Shown here: positions 9,251-19,360 of the stretch, one piece after another
How the letters are laid out: each line of letters opens with the position of its first letter
Position numbering within the stretch: position 1 is the first letter of the stretch
From: Tubiluchus corallicola
Lineage: Eukaryota > Priapulida > Priapulimorpha > Priapulimorphida > Tubiluchidae
Assembly: GCA_030141605.1 (NCBI GenBank)
Contig: JAQGDQ010000756.1
Location: 1 to 42,500, forward strand
Direction of reading: 5' to 3'
Length of the DNA stretch: 42,500 nucleotides
Position numbers and translations under genes: made by a program
Notes under the pieces: model-generated
The model's input: the letters and a program-made list of their open reading frames with translations, nothing else
Database searches by the model: none
What the model was told of the DNA's origin: nothing

Positions 9251-10423
9251 GTAATCAGTGTCTGATGTATTACTATCAATGTGTGGTGTAGTACTATTAG
9301 TGTGTGGTGTAGTATTATCAATATGTGCAATGTAGTGCTATAAATCGTATATATTAGTTTCAGTATATATATATACCCAAGCAAGATCCTGCTAGTATAT
9401 ATATATATAACCGACGAGGCTACAGCTGCGATGACAGTACCATTTATGACGATCTATACATCAAACGAAATATCTCCACCCACAGGTTCGCACCTGGGGG
9501 TTTATTTTTCGAATCGGGTCCACTGTGAGGAACGGGGGGGGGGGCAAAAAACCTCCAAACATGGCCCTTTTTCGCAAAAATTTGCCAAACTTATAATAGT
9601 TGTTGGTAATAGTAAGATGGCCCATTCAACGGTGGGTGTTATAGTCATATTTAGATTTCGGTTAGATTTAGATTTGGAGGGCCACAGTGTCCGGTGACTG
9701 GCATTTTCCCGGACCCAGCTCCCGATTTTTTCGAAATTTTGGCCAAACAGGCTGTAGAAAAAACGTTCTAGCAGCGTTCAGTTTAGAAAGAGGAAGAACA
9801 GGGCTACATGATGGATATTTTAGAACACGTCCACCAAGAGGAGTACTGGCGAGTTAATTAGATTAACTAGTTTCAGCAATTTTCGCTTGGAAAACTGCTG
9901 ACGCAAGCAGTTGCTGTGACGTCATCCATTATACTCTGTCTATAACCTTATATCCTTAATTCAGTAAAAGCTGCTGGCTTTGCAGTATAAATGAGGACTA
10001 TGTAGGATGTTCGCATATTTTTGATTATAAGTGTATTTATATGCAAAATTTTTTGCAGGGCCTTTGCTAGTCAAACTATTAATTTTCTTGCTGTCTTCCG
10101 ATTGATGGCATACTCAGTTGGAATAAATATTCTAGGAAAAATTCAACTGTAACTATTATCTGGGATGATAGAACATTTTAGAAAAGTCGAACGCATGATC
10201 GAGATTTCTTATAGTACATATTATGTTTTCATGCAGCTCTGCACTCTGCAGGCTATAGTACAGAATACAATACTCGACAGTGGGGACAAAACCCAAATGT
10301 GATTCATTATCACAGCCAATGCGACTAAGTTTAATATGAGCCACTGAACTGGCCGAGGTGTTCTAACTACATTTAGTTGCGTGAATACATTCGTCCTTTA
10401 CGAGGTAGACCTTATCTTAGACC
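9251..10423. other. Long intron segment: TA microsatellite and unassigned repeats
   Basis: Contains TATATA runs near 9365-9410. CAAG(C)AAGATCCTGCTAGTA here is also seen near 7195-7215, suggesting another small dispersed repeat. There is a G homopolymer near 9534-9543. A plus-strand open frame at 9431-9697 has no recognisable domain and is probably chance. Confidence 0.4.
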
Positions 10424-10747
10424 TTAGTCCTTCCCGTGCACGGATGCACATTGGGCAGACAGAATTTTCTGGGTTCTATCGGCGGCTTCTCTTTCGATGT
10501 TCTCCCAACGTCTGTTCATAGCCCGAAGGTCTTTTTTGAAAGATCTACGCCACGTTGTTTTTGGCCGACCTCTTTTCCTTTTTCCACCAGGTGGTTCCCA
10601 GCGTAACGCTATTTTGGAGTGGCGTTGTTCTGGTAGGCGTAGAATATGTCCAGCCAGTCTCAGCCTTCTCTCTGCGACTATTTCCTGCAACCGCCTTGAC
10701 TGCGCCTGCTGTAGGACTTCCACATTCCACGAGGTAGATAGTTTGAA
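10424..10747 (-). pseudogene. 5'-truncated LINE: C-terminal tail of an RT-encoding ORF2
   Basis: The minus-strand open frame, ending in a stop just after ...CASVHGKD, contains RRLRLAGHILRLPEQR, then PPGGKRKRGRPKTTWRR, then a tail with W and DR residues. The order R-x-x-W/A-GH-x-x-R-x-P, G-K-R-x-R-G-R-P-x-x-T-W-R is a hallmark of the C terminus of many animal LINE reverse transcriptases. The frame is broken by a stop near 10748-10750, and no RT palm domain is present. It is oriented against the host gene. It is a different LINE group from the remnant at 2315-2479, judged by the unlike C-terminal signature. Confidence 0.75.
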
Positions 10748-11164
10748 TCAAAATGAACATGCCAAATGAACCACTTAGAACAAGTACTGAAATGATTCAT
10801 CCATCCATTAACTGGGCAGCTCCGCCGCCATTCTTAATCTCGGTCACCAAGTTCAGTGTCGTGACCACACAGCTGTGCGCTCCACCTTGTATCGTAATTG
10901 TGTATTTATGTATTTTATGTTCGATAGTAAAGAGTTAGTGATGTCTTATATACATTGTAGTTTTAACTACTTTAAAAATACTTTACATTGTAGTTAACTG
11001 ACCTATAGTGTTGCATAGGTAAAAATTACAATTGGGCAAGTATTCATAAAATATGTATCAAATTATTGTGAAATTACAGGTTTGCAAGCTGCTACATGTT
11101 TTTTTTGTCCTTTGTTGGTTGTTGCTAGGTTACAGCAGTGCATCTCCCTCATTCTCTGTTTCAG
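10748..11164. other. Intron sequence with no recognised gene
   Basis: AT-rich and unassigned. Ends in the polypyrimidine tract and acceptor of exon G. Confidence 0.5.
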
Positions 11165-11263
11165 GGAAGTCAAAAGGTGACAGCCGTGAAGCTGATGCAA
11201 GAGACTGAAGATCTCAGGAGAAGACTAGATGATGATAAGTTGAAGCTGACATCCGAAGTCAAG
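11165..11263 (+). CDS. SPATA1-like protein, exon G
   Basis: The acceptor is ctctgtttcag before 11165 and the donor is GTCAAG/gtgtgc after 11263. Both are phase 0, giving exactly 33 codons. It encodes a coiled-coil segment, KLMQETEDLRRRLDDDKLKL, ending SEVK. This corresponds to the 'L-R-R-K-L-D-x-x-K-M-K-L' helix of SPATA1 proteins. Confidence 0.75.
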
Positions 11264-11289
11264 GTGTGCTTGGTCGCATTTATATACAG

Positions 11290-11830
11290 CAAGTCCTCGC
11301 TTAGCGATGCCGATATATTTCAGTAAAACACGTCGTTAAATGAAACGTTGCTAAGAGGAGCATCGTTAAGCTCGCTTAGCGACTCCAATACATTTCAGTA
11401 AAACACATCGTTAAATGAAGCGTTGCTAAGCGGAGCGCCGTTAAGCTCGCTTAGCGACTCCAATACATTTCAGTAAAACACGTCGTTAAATGAAACGTCG
11501 CTAAGAGGAGCATCGTTAAGCTCGCTTAGCGACTCCAATACATTTCAGTAGACACGTCGTTAAATGAAACGTTGCTAAGCGGAGCGTCGTTAAGCTCGCT
11601 TAGCTACTCCAATACATTTCAGTAGAACACGTCGTTAAATGAAACGTCACTAAGCGGAGCATCGTTAAGCTCGCTTAGCGACTCCAATACATTTCAGTAA
11701 AACACATCGTTAAATGAAATGTCGCTAAGCGGAGCGTCGTTAAGTGGAGCGTGTTAAGCTCGCTTAGTGACTCCAATACATTTCAGTAAAACACGTCGTT
11801 AAATGAAGCGTTGCTAAGCAGAACGTCATT
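11290..11830. repeat. 75-bp tandem array derived from a DNA-transposon end
   Basis: About seven copies of a 75-bp unit: GCTCGCTTAGCGACTCCAAT, then ACATTTCAGTAAAACACGTC, then GTTAAATGAAACGTTGCTAA, then GCGGAGCGTCGTTAA. The unit has the 'CTCGCTTAGCGAC / GTCGCTAAGCGGAGC' inverted arrangement seen in terminal repeats of pogo/Tigger-type elements. This suggests a transposon terminus was amplified in tandem. It lies in the intron after exon G, 27 bp from the donor. Confidence 0.85.
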
Positions 11831-12263
11831 CATATTTACTGCTGTGCACACTCATGAGTTGTCAGACACATTCAGTACATCACAAACTAACTCATGTGAA
11901 CTGTTTTTGTGCAATGCGCTCCCGAAATACAAGCACTAGTGCCCGTCTAACTAGCTAATGGTGAAATGCATGCAACAGCGAAGAACTAGTGGCACAAACG
12001 TGAAATTGTGTTTGTGTGGTAATAATTCTTTCACATAAGTCATTCTTTAAAATACAGTCTGTTTCCTTTCAATATTTTAAAGAGCAGATTGTTCTGACCT
12101 GCAGTTTAAGATTGGATCCGATTTTGCTTTAAGCGTACCCAAATCTGGCCATTAAATGGTTGGGTGACTGCCAGTTAAATTACCACTTCATTCCTGGTTT
12201 TTATCAGCTCACTGAAACGTTTGCATTTACGCCTGTTGTAAAACTGGTCCATTTATTTTTCAG
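11831..12263. other. Intron sequence with no recognised element
   Basis: Unassigned sequence between the 75-bp array and the last coding exon. Confidence 0.5.
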
Positions 12264-12416
12264 TTAAGACATCAGGCAGAGACGGAGCTGAAATTTCTGC
12301 GATGTGAAACGGCACAGACGAAGAACAGCGTTTCCATGACGAAGTCGCAGAACATGAACGTTTTGGGCAGTTCGGAAAACATGTACCAGCCGAGAAGCCA
12401 AGAGGCACCAAACTGA
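12264..12416 (+). CDS. SPATA1-like protein, terminal coding exon H
   Basis: The acceptor is ttatttttcag before 12264, phase 0; 50 codons, then TGA at 12414-12416. It starts LRHQAETELKFLR, continuing the coiled coil exactly where SPATA1 proteins have 'L-R-x-Q-A-x-x-E-L-x-x-L-R'. It then ends in a short Ser/Asn-rich tail with no further domain. The stop and the following AATAAA-bearing sequence make this the 3' end of the gene. Confidence 0.78.
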   Translation, partial: LRHQAETELKFLRCETAQTKNSVSMTKSQNMNVLGSSENMYQPRSQEAPN

Positions 12417-12925
12417 ATCATCTGTAGTAAGAGAAAATTGAAAATGTTTGAGCATGTGCAGTGCGTACAAACGACAAAGGTGATAATGACGTTCACGCGA
12501 ACGAAAATGAAATTATAAAAAATTATTTAAAATGAGTTGAAGATGCGAAGAGTACAGTTTGAAAAATTTGAAAACGTTTTCTTTTCTATAATTTTTCAAT
12601 AATTCTGCTAGAGAAATGACAAGCAATGCGGGTAATCTTGGCAGGTGATGTCATAATGATCATCGACGCCTGTTAAGGTTTCCCGTCTTGCTTTTTTTTC
12701 TGCCAGCTAAGGGCAGATTTCATATTCTTACGGAATTCTACTTGCCAAATGACTGCGTAATAGACGTAATGGGCGTGTGTTGGCGATGACGCTGACGACG
12801 ACGATGATGATGAAGGCTATTAGAAGCATCTAATATGTTACCATTGCTTTTTAAGCTGTGTTTTTTGTAATTTGTTAACATCTCTACTTAACTCTGTAAT
12901 AAACTATTTTAACAGCTAATGTAAA
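12417..12925 (+). other. Probable 3' UTR of the SPATA1-like gene
   Basis: Non-coding sequence between the stop and a canonical polyadenylation signal. It includes a short GACGATGATGATGA run at 12790-12815. The extent is inferred from the AATAAA at 12898. Confidence 0.5.
12898..12903 (+). terminator. Polyadenylation signal AATAAA
   Basis: First canonical AATAAA downstream of the stop at 12416, about 480 bases away. Cleavage would be expected 10-30 bases later. Confidence 0.5.
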
Positions 12926-13984
12926 TAGTGTCATAATTACTGATTAGCTGCTTCTTTTTTGTTTAACGACTCAACTACTTGTGACATGGATTGATTTGTG
13001 CAAAGGACATTATGCAAATTTATGCAGCCAGGGATGAGAATTTTCTGCGGAATTCCGAGTTTTTGGAAGACCAGTAGTGCTATTTTTGTAAATCGCGTAA
13101 ATTCGTTGAGAAAATTTTTACAGACCCAGTACATTATTTCACAAGCTGACCGCTAGGTGGCAGGCCGTCACTTTGTTTACATCACATACATCAGTGTAAC
13201 CACGTGTATATCTCTATGTATAAAAATATAGAATCAATTGTGCGGAGTTATTTGAGTCAATTGCAGACAGTTTTTATATACTTTTGCATAGGAGCGGCCA
13301 GTACTTAGGCGTTTTTGAGACAATTAGGTATCATGTATCCTTGATAGTTGGGTATTTTAAATTATGCATGAAACAAGGTAATTGATATTTTAAGTCCACT
13401 TAGAGGCTCTCTATGGTCACAAAATTGCAATTTGTTGCTGGCTCCAAGGGGGCTTTGCCTTCAACCCCATTGGGGGCCTAGGTGGCCCCAAAACCCCCGG
13501 CCTGTTTCAGAGTTTTTTGCAATTTGTCATTCTCATCTCTGATGCAGCACAGCAGCTGAACAGTGCTTGGTTTCAGTTTATATCATGCTCAGTTGAGGGC
13601 CTGACGATTAAACATTTTATAACTTTTGCATACATAAAATAAACGTATAAATCCTAGCTGAAGTACTAGGAAGCCATTTTAGAGAGATCTGTGAGAAAAG
13701 TGGCTTCAATGTGCCGTCACTTCGCTCACATGATAATTACGGTTAAGAAGATTGCAACTCTGTGTTACCTCATTTAGTGGTTATGCCTTTAATAAGTCAT
13801 GAATTTAAACCATGTTCTTTAGTCATATTAAGTTTAGACATAAATTTATATTTCACGCAGTTGCAGAGCGAGATAAGTAGTTTGCATATTAAACAGTGGT
13901 TCAAAGGTGGTTTTCGCATGGGCTGTTCTTGCTATACAATCGAATGTAGTGTTTCTATTGTACAACATGCCAATGTATGTATTG
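12926..13984. other. Intergenic sequence with no recognised gene
   Basis: Contains a GGGGGCTTTGCC...CCATTGGGGGCC...CCCCCGG stretch at 13445-13501 that looks like a dispersed repeat. Otherwise AT-rich. No open frame is supported. Confidence 0.45.
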
Positions 13985-14719
13985 GAACATGGTACCCATT
14001 GTTTGCCACAGACTTGAACACAGCATAGGATTTGTATTCGAACATCGTACCCATTGTTTGCCACAGACTTGAACACAGCATAGGATTTGTATTTGAACAT
14101 GGTACCCATTGTTTGCCACAGACTTGAACAGAGCATAGAATTTGTATTTGAACATGGTACCCATTGTTTGCCACAGACTTGAACAGAGCATAGAATTTGT
14201 ATTCGAACATGGTACCCATTGTTTGCCACAGACTTGAACAGAGCATAGAATTTGTATTTGAACATGGTACCCATTGTTTGCCACAGACTTGAACAGAGCA
14301 TAGAATTTGTATTTGAACATCGTACCCATTGTTTGCCACAGACTTGAACAGAGCATAGAATTTGTATTCGAACATGGTACCCATTGTTTGCCACAGACTT
14401 GAGCAAAGCATAGAATTTGAATTTGAACATGGTACCCATTGTTTGCCACAGACTTGAACAGAGCATAGAATTTGTATTCGAACATGGTACCCATTGTTTG
14501 CCACAGACTTGAACAGAGCATAGAATTTGTATTCGAACATGGTACCCATTGTTTGCCACAGACTTGAACAGAGCATAGAATTTGTATTTGAACATGGTAC
14601 CCATTGTTTGCCACAGACTTGAACAGAGCATAGAATTTGTATTTGAACATGGTACCCATTGTTTGCCACAGACTTGAACAGAGCATAGAATTTGAATTTG
14701 AACATGGTACCCATTGTTT
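13985..14719. repeat. Minisatellite, 55-bp unit, about 13 copies
   Basis: Unit GAACATGGTACCCATTGTTT, GCCACAGACTTGAACAGAGC, ATAGAATTTGTATTT. Copies differ by a few changes (CGTACC, CACAGC, GAATTTG). Because 55 is not a multiple of three and the minus strand lacks stops, three overlapping minus-strand open frames of about 240-260 residues arise by accident. Confidence 0.95.
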
Positions 14720-16759
14720 ATGACTATGGTTATCTAGTCACATTTGTATCTTTATCGATATATTAATTATTAATGTGCTCATATGTTAAATGTGTTACTT
14801 AGAAAATTTATTATTTACCTTGAGACTAATGCAATTTTGTTAAAACTTATTTTAAAGAAAAGGTGTACATGTTATAATCGTACCGTCCTAATGCTAATTA
14901 TTATTATTGATTTCGCTATAATTATACGTGATCTGATTATGGTTATTCATGATATGTTAAGATGGGGCATTGATTGCTAGTGAAAAGATGGCAGATTCAT
15001 AAGGAGCTTGTATGCCCCGAGCATCTTGTTTATCTGTTCATATTAGTATATGCAGATGCAATTTTGTTGTTTAGATAATGGTTGATTACCCAATTATTAG
15101 TATGCCAAGGTTCCCTTGGTCGTGGAAAAATCCTGGAAAATCATTGTAAATACACTGTCCTGGAAAGTCATAGAAAGGTCAGGAAAAAGATAATTTGTTA
15201 AAAAGCCACGAAAAATGGTGAAATTGGGGTGAAAAGTCGAGAGAATTGGAAAGATTTGCCAAAATAATCGCGGTAAACCGATATTTTTCCAAACATATTT
15301 TTCAGCGATTCGTGTTCAAATAAAATTTTGCTATAACATTTTGATTTCTGCTCCAAAAATAAAGATTGGATTAAGAAAGTTTATTTAATGTGATTAGTGT
15401 AATTTCTTTAACACTACTGCAACTGTGCCGTCACATTGGTTGCTTGGCATCCTTCTGTCTGGGAAAATAATGGAGTGTGCGCCAAGAGAGTCAGTTATTG
15501 ATCACATTGATGGAGCTGCAGCGTCGACTGTGGCTGAGCAGTGCGATCCTTGAACGTCTCCAAGGCGCACGCCTGGGCAAGGTGTATGGAGATCCTGAGT
15601 TGCCCAGACAACAGGAACCCCCTCTCTTCCTCCCTGGTGTAGTCGAAAGGAAAGCGGAGCGATACGTTTGGCACAAGGTTGACTGCAGGAGCTGCTGGAG
15701 TCAGTGAGCATGCTGCACTGGTCCGCCTTCGGGGCTCCACTCCTGATTTGTAAGCTTTACTCCTCTACACATGGCCGTTGGGTCACTTGACCTCCTCCGC
15801 CCTTTAACCGTTGGGCTCCTCCGCCTAGTGTCGAGATACAGTGTGGGCATCCCGCAAGCTACCTGGTATTCCTAGGCGGTCACATTTTTTTGTTTTAAAC
15901 ATTACAGAAATAAAGATCGTGGTTTATATGAAAATTCAACTGAGACTTTTGAACTTGTCATAAATTCCTCTCAGAGACACTAACACAGGCTCTATGTTGC
16001 TTATCTTTGGTGATCAGACGAGAACCCGTGTTTTCAACGTGAATTGGCCGTATGTCGAAACATTATATATCAGTATACGTATCAATGTCCATACACAAAA
16101 ATGTTTGAATACGTATACTGATAATGCAATTTCTGCTTATGTTGGTCACGGAAAATCAATATTTGGTCTGGGAAACGTCAGCGAAATTTATCTTGATATC
16201 CTGTGGGAACCCTGGTATGCTAATAATTGCGATTATATGGTTAGATTGCCTGTGATTATATATCCAGTATTCTGTATAGGGTTCTAATAAAATGTGATAA
16301 TATAATTATTAAGAAATTTATCCTGTATTTGAAAAACATGTTAAGTTTAAATTATATAGTTAATGCCTAATGTATGCATGCATGCACATGTTGCTATGAT
16401 TGTTAAAGTATCTCTATATCTGTTGTATATAATTATTATGATAAATAATAAATTATTCTAATTAGATCCAAAGATGAAGTTTTTTTTGATATATTTTTTA
16501 AAACGTGTGTCAGGGTTATATACAATGAATACAAGGTGGAACATTAAATGTTTAGCTACAGTTACTTAAGACAGAACAACAAACTAATTCCTGTTTCTGC
16601 TAGTTTGTATTTCACTGTTGTGTAATTGTTGTTAGTGATATTATACTTCCCTTCCTTCTGTCTCATTTCTGCTGTATGTCTCCACTTTTTCTAGATGCTT
16701 GTGTGACGTCATTTTTAGTGTAAAATCATCGTAAACAAAAAATTCGAACAATACGAACC
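14720..16759. other. Gene-poor stretch with unassigned repeat-like segments
   Basis: 15115-15240 contains CTGGAAAATCATTG and CTGGAAAGTCATAGAAAGGTC-like short tandem motifs. 15480-15880 is GC-richer than its surroundings, with overlapping open frames on both strands and CTCCTCCGCC motifs (15800-15830); it may be a degraded transposon but shows no domain. A 97-codon plus-strand frame at 15994-16284 is not recognised. I do not call a gene here. Confidence 0.35.
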
Positions 16760-17160
16760 ACAAAAATAACAATGACAACAATAGCAGTAGCAACAACAAA
16801 CCAGCAATGTCAAGGCAACGGTAGCAACAACAGCAGCGACTGAAATGCCAGTAGCGATAACCATAATAGTCAACAACAAACGAATAACAATGGTAATCGC
16901 AACGTCAGCACCAACAGCAATAACAGCAGCAGCAGCAACAACAATGACGACAACAGGAACAGCAACAAACGAACAACAACAGTAATGGCAACGGCAACAA
17001 AATGACAAAATAATGTAAAAATAACAGCTTTGATAATGATGAAGATGATTTGATGGTGGTGACAGTAATAATATCAAAAGAGCGAGCAAGAAATGAGACA
17101 GACAGCAACAACAGTAACAATTAACGAACAACAGACAAACAAACAAACCAAAAACCAAAT
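16760..17160. repeat. Imperfect CAA/CAG trinucleotide repeat
   Basis: Interrupted ACAACAACAGCAGC-type sequence over about 400 bp. Long cysteine/valine-rich open frames on the minus strand reflect the repeat and not a protein. Confidence 0.8.
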
Positions 17161-17434
17161 AAAAACAAATGCAACAATATTTATAACTTTTAATTATTTA
17201 TTTTTTTTTAATCTATCTGTATCTATTGGTGGCCATTATATATTTTCAAGGCTTGATAAATATAGTTGTACTCAAAATGAAAATATAATTATTATGGAGC
17301 TAGCAATAATTAAATATGTACAAAAAAAATATACCCAGTCTATAGGTTGCGATATTTGTAATAAAAAGTTTGGCAAGAGGAAATCTTTAACCATGAAAAT
17401 TTGCTATTAGGAATGGTAGAAAGTTTGTCTGAAT

Positions 17435-18862
17435 TTGGTACAGAGAAAGTTTGGTATTAGGAAAGTTTGGTACAGAGAAAGTTTGGTACAAGGAAAGTTC
17501 GGTACGGAAAACTCGTACAAGGACAATTTGGTACAGAGAAAGTTTGGTACAAGGACAGTTTGGTACAGAGAAAGTTCGGTACTAGGAAAGTTTCGCACAG
17601 AGAAAGTTTGGTACCAGGAAAATTCGGTACACAGAAAGTTTGGTACAAGAAAAGTTAGGTGCAGAAAAAGTTTGGTACAAGAAAAGTTTGGTACAGAGAA
17701 AGTTTGGCACAAGGAAAATTCGGTTCAGAAAAAGTTTGGTACAAGGAAAGTTTGGACAGAGAAAGTTTGGTACCAGGAAAATTCGGTACAGAGAAAGTTT
17801 GGTACTAGAAAATTGGTCAGAAAAGTTTGGTACAGAAAATTGGTACAGAGAAAGTTTGGTACAGGAATTTGGTACAGAGAAAGTTGGTACTAGGAAATTT
17901 GACAGAGAAAGTTTGGTACAGGAAAATTCGGTACAAGAAAGTTGGTACAGAAAATTGGTCAGAAAAGTTTGGTACGAAATTTGGTACAGAGAAAGTTTGG
18001 CACAAGGAAAATTCGGTTCAGAAAAAGTTTGGTACAAGGAAAGTTCGGTACAGAAAACTCGTAGAAGGACAGTTTGGTACAGGGAATGTTTGTACTAGGA
18101 AAGTTTGGCACAGAGAAAGTTTGGTACAAAGAGAATTCGGTTCAGAAAAGTGTGGTACAGAGAAAGTTCGGTACAGAGAAAGTTTGGCACAAGAAAAGTT
18201 TAGTTTGCAGAAAGTTTGGCACAAGGAAAGTTTGCTAAAGAGAAAATTTGGTACAAGGAAAGTTCGGTACAAAGAAAATTTGATAAAAGGAAAGTTTGGT
18301 ACAAAGAAAGTTCGGTACAGAAAAAAATTGGTACAAGGAATGTTTGGTACAGAGACAATATGGTACAAGGAAAGTTTGGCACACAGAAAGTTCGGTACAA
18401 AGAAGTGTGGTACAGAGAAAGTTTGGCACAAGGAAAGTTTAGTTCACAGAAAGTTTGGCACAAGGAAAGTTCGGTACAGAGAAAGTTTGGTACTAGGAAA
18501 CTTCGGTACAGAGAAAGTTTGGTACTTGGAAAGTTCGGTACAGAGAAAGTTTGGTACTAGGAAACTTCGGTACAGAGAAAGTTTGGTACAAAAAAATTTG
18601 GTACAAAGAAAGTTCGGTACAGAAAAAACTGGTACAAAGAATGTTTGGTACAGAGACAATATGGTACAAGGAAAGTTTGGCACACAGAAAGTTCGGTACA
18701 AAAAAGTGTGGTATTAGGAAAGTTCGGTACAGAGAAAGTTTGGCACAAGGAAAGTTTAGTTCACAGATAATTTGGTACAAGGAAAATTCGGTACAAAGAA
18801 AATTTGGTACAAGGAAAATTCGGTACAAAGAAAATTTGGTACAAGGAAAGTTCGGTACTATG
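17435..18862. repeat. Degenerate 16-bp array with 32-bp and about 301-bp higher-order periods
   Basis: Built from AGAGAAAGTTTGGTAC and AAGGAAAGTTCGGTAC alternating, roughly 90 units in all, with many 1-3 bp indels near 17800-17990. A longer block containing TGTTTGGTACAGAGACAATA recurs about 301 bp apart (18341 and 18642). GGTAC (KpnI/Acc65I-type GGTACC-like) cores are the most constant part. Open frames in several phases encode repetitive KFGTEKVWY-like peptides and are artefacts of the array. Confidence 0.93.
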
Positions 18863-19283
18863 AAAATATATTTATGCCTACTCGAAAAAGTTATAAATCT
18901 ATCTATTGGTATCTATTGCTATCTATAAACAAAATGAACCTAAAAGACTGTATCAAACGTCCATGTTTAGAATTAAATATACAGCAACAATTTATCCAAG
19001 ACTCCATGCTTCCCTATTTACATCTGATAACAATGCTCAGACAAACTGCTTCTTATTTACCAGGATAAGTTGTTTGTTTGTTTGTCATCAGTTTGCTGTG
19101 ATTAAGGCACAACAGTCAGTCTTAATATCAAGATAAACAGTATGCACAAATTTTACTATCACAGCTTGTGGAATTATTATTTGCTAGAACGTTCTGCTAT
19201 CTGGTACAAGTTTACGTGCTTGAATATAAAATAAAGCATAAGGCCATTTTGTATGCTGTTTGTATGATATTTTTGATACACAA
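18863..19283. other. Spacer upstream of the ANK-cGLR gene
   Basis: About 420 bases with no recognised element. Contains ATCTATCTATTGGTATCTATTGC, which resembles sequence on the other side of the array near 17208-17230, so the array interrupts an older sequence. Confidence 0.4.
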
Positions 19284-19290
19284 TATAAAT
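19284..19290 (+). promoter_or_regulatory. Possible TATA box of the ANK-cGLR gene
   Basis: TATAAAT, 71 bp before the ATG at 19361, so a start site about 45 bp upstream of the ATG would be possible. In AT-rich DNA such a match is weak evidence. Confidence 0.25.
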
Positions 19291-19360
19291 TAGCCACTTC
19301 GGTTTTTTTGCTACCTGACTAAAAGATTACAGTGAGAAGTGTTTTTGATTCATTGTTGAT

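Noticed and set aside
9431-9697. 88-codon plus-strand frame
   Set aside because: No recognisable domain, contains a G homopolymer, lies inside an intron of the SPATA1-like gene.
13846-14714. Three overlapping minus-strand frames of about 240-260 codons
   Set aside because: The same 55-bp repeat translated in three phases; a real gene would not be open in all three.
15477-15740. Overlapping frames on both strands in a GC-richer island
   Set aside because: Open on both strands because of base composition; possibly a decayed transposon but no diagnostic motif.
16715-17158. 147-codon minus-strand Cys/Val-rich frame resembling a membrane protein
   Set aside because: Hydrophobicity comes from the CAA/CAG repeat read in reverse.
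17435-18928. Long KFGTEKVWY-type repetitive protein frames, up to 296 codons
   Set aside because: Open in several frames and on both strands within the 16-bp array; repeat indels show no respect for reading frame.
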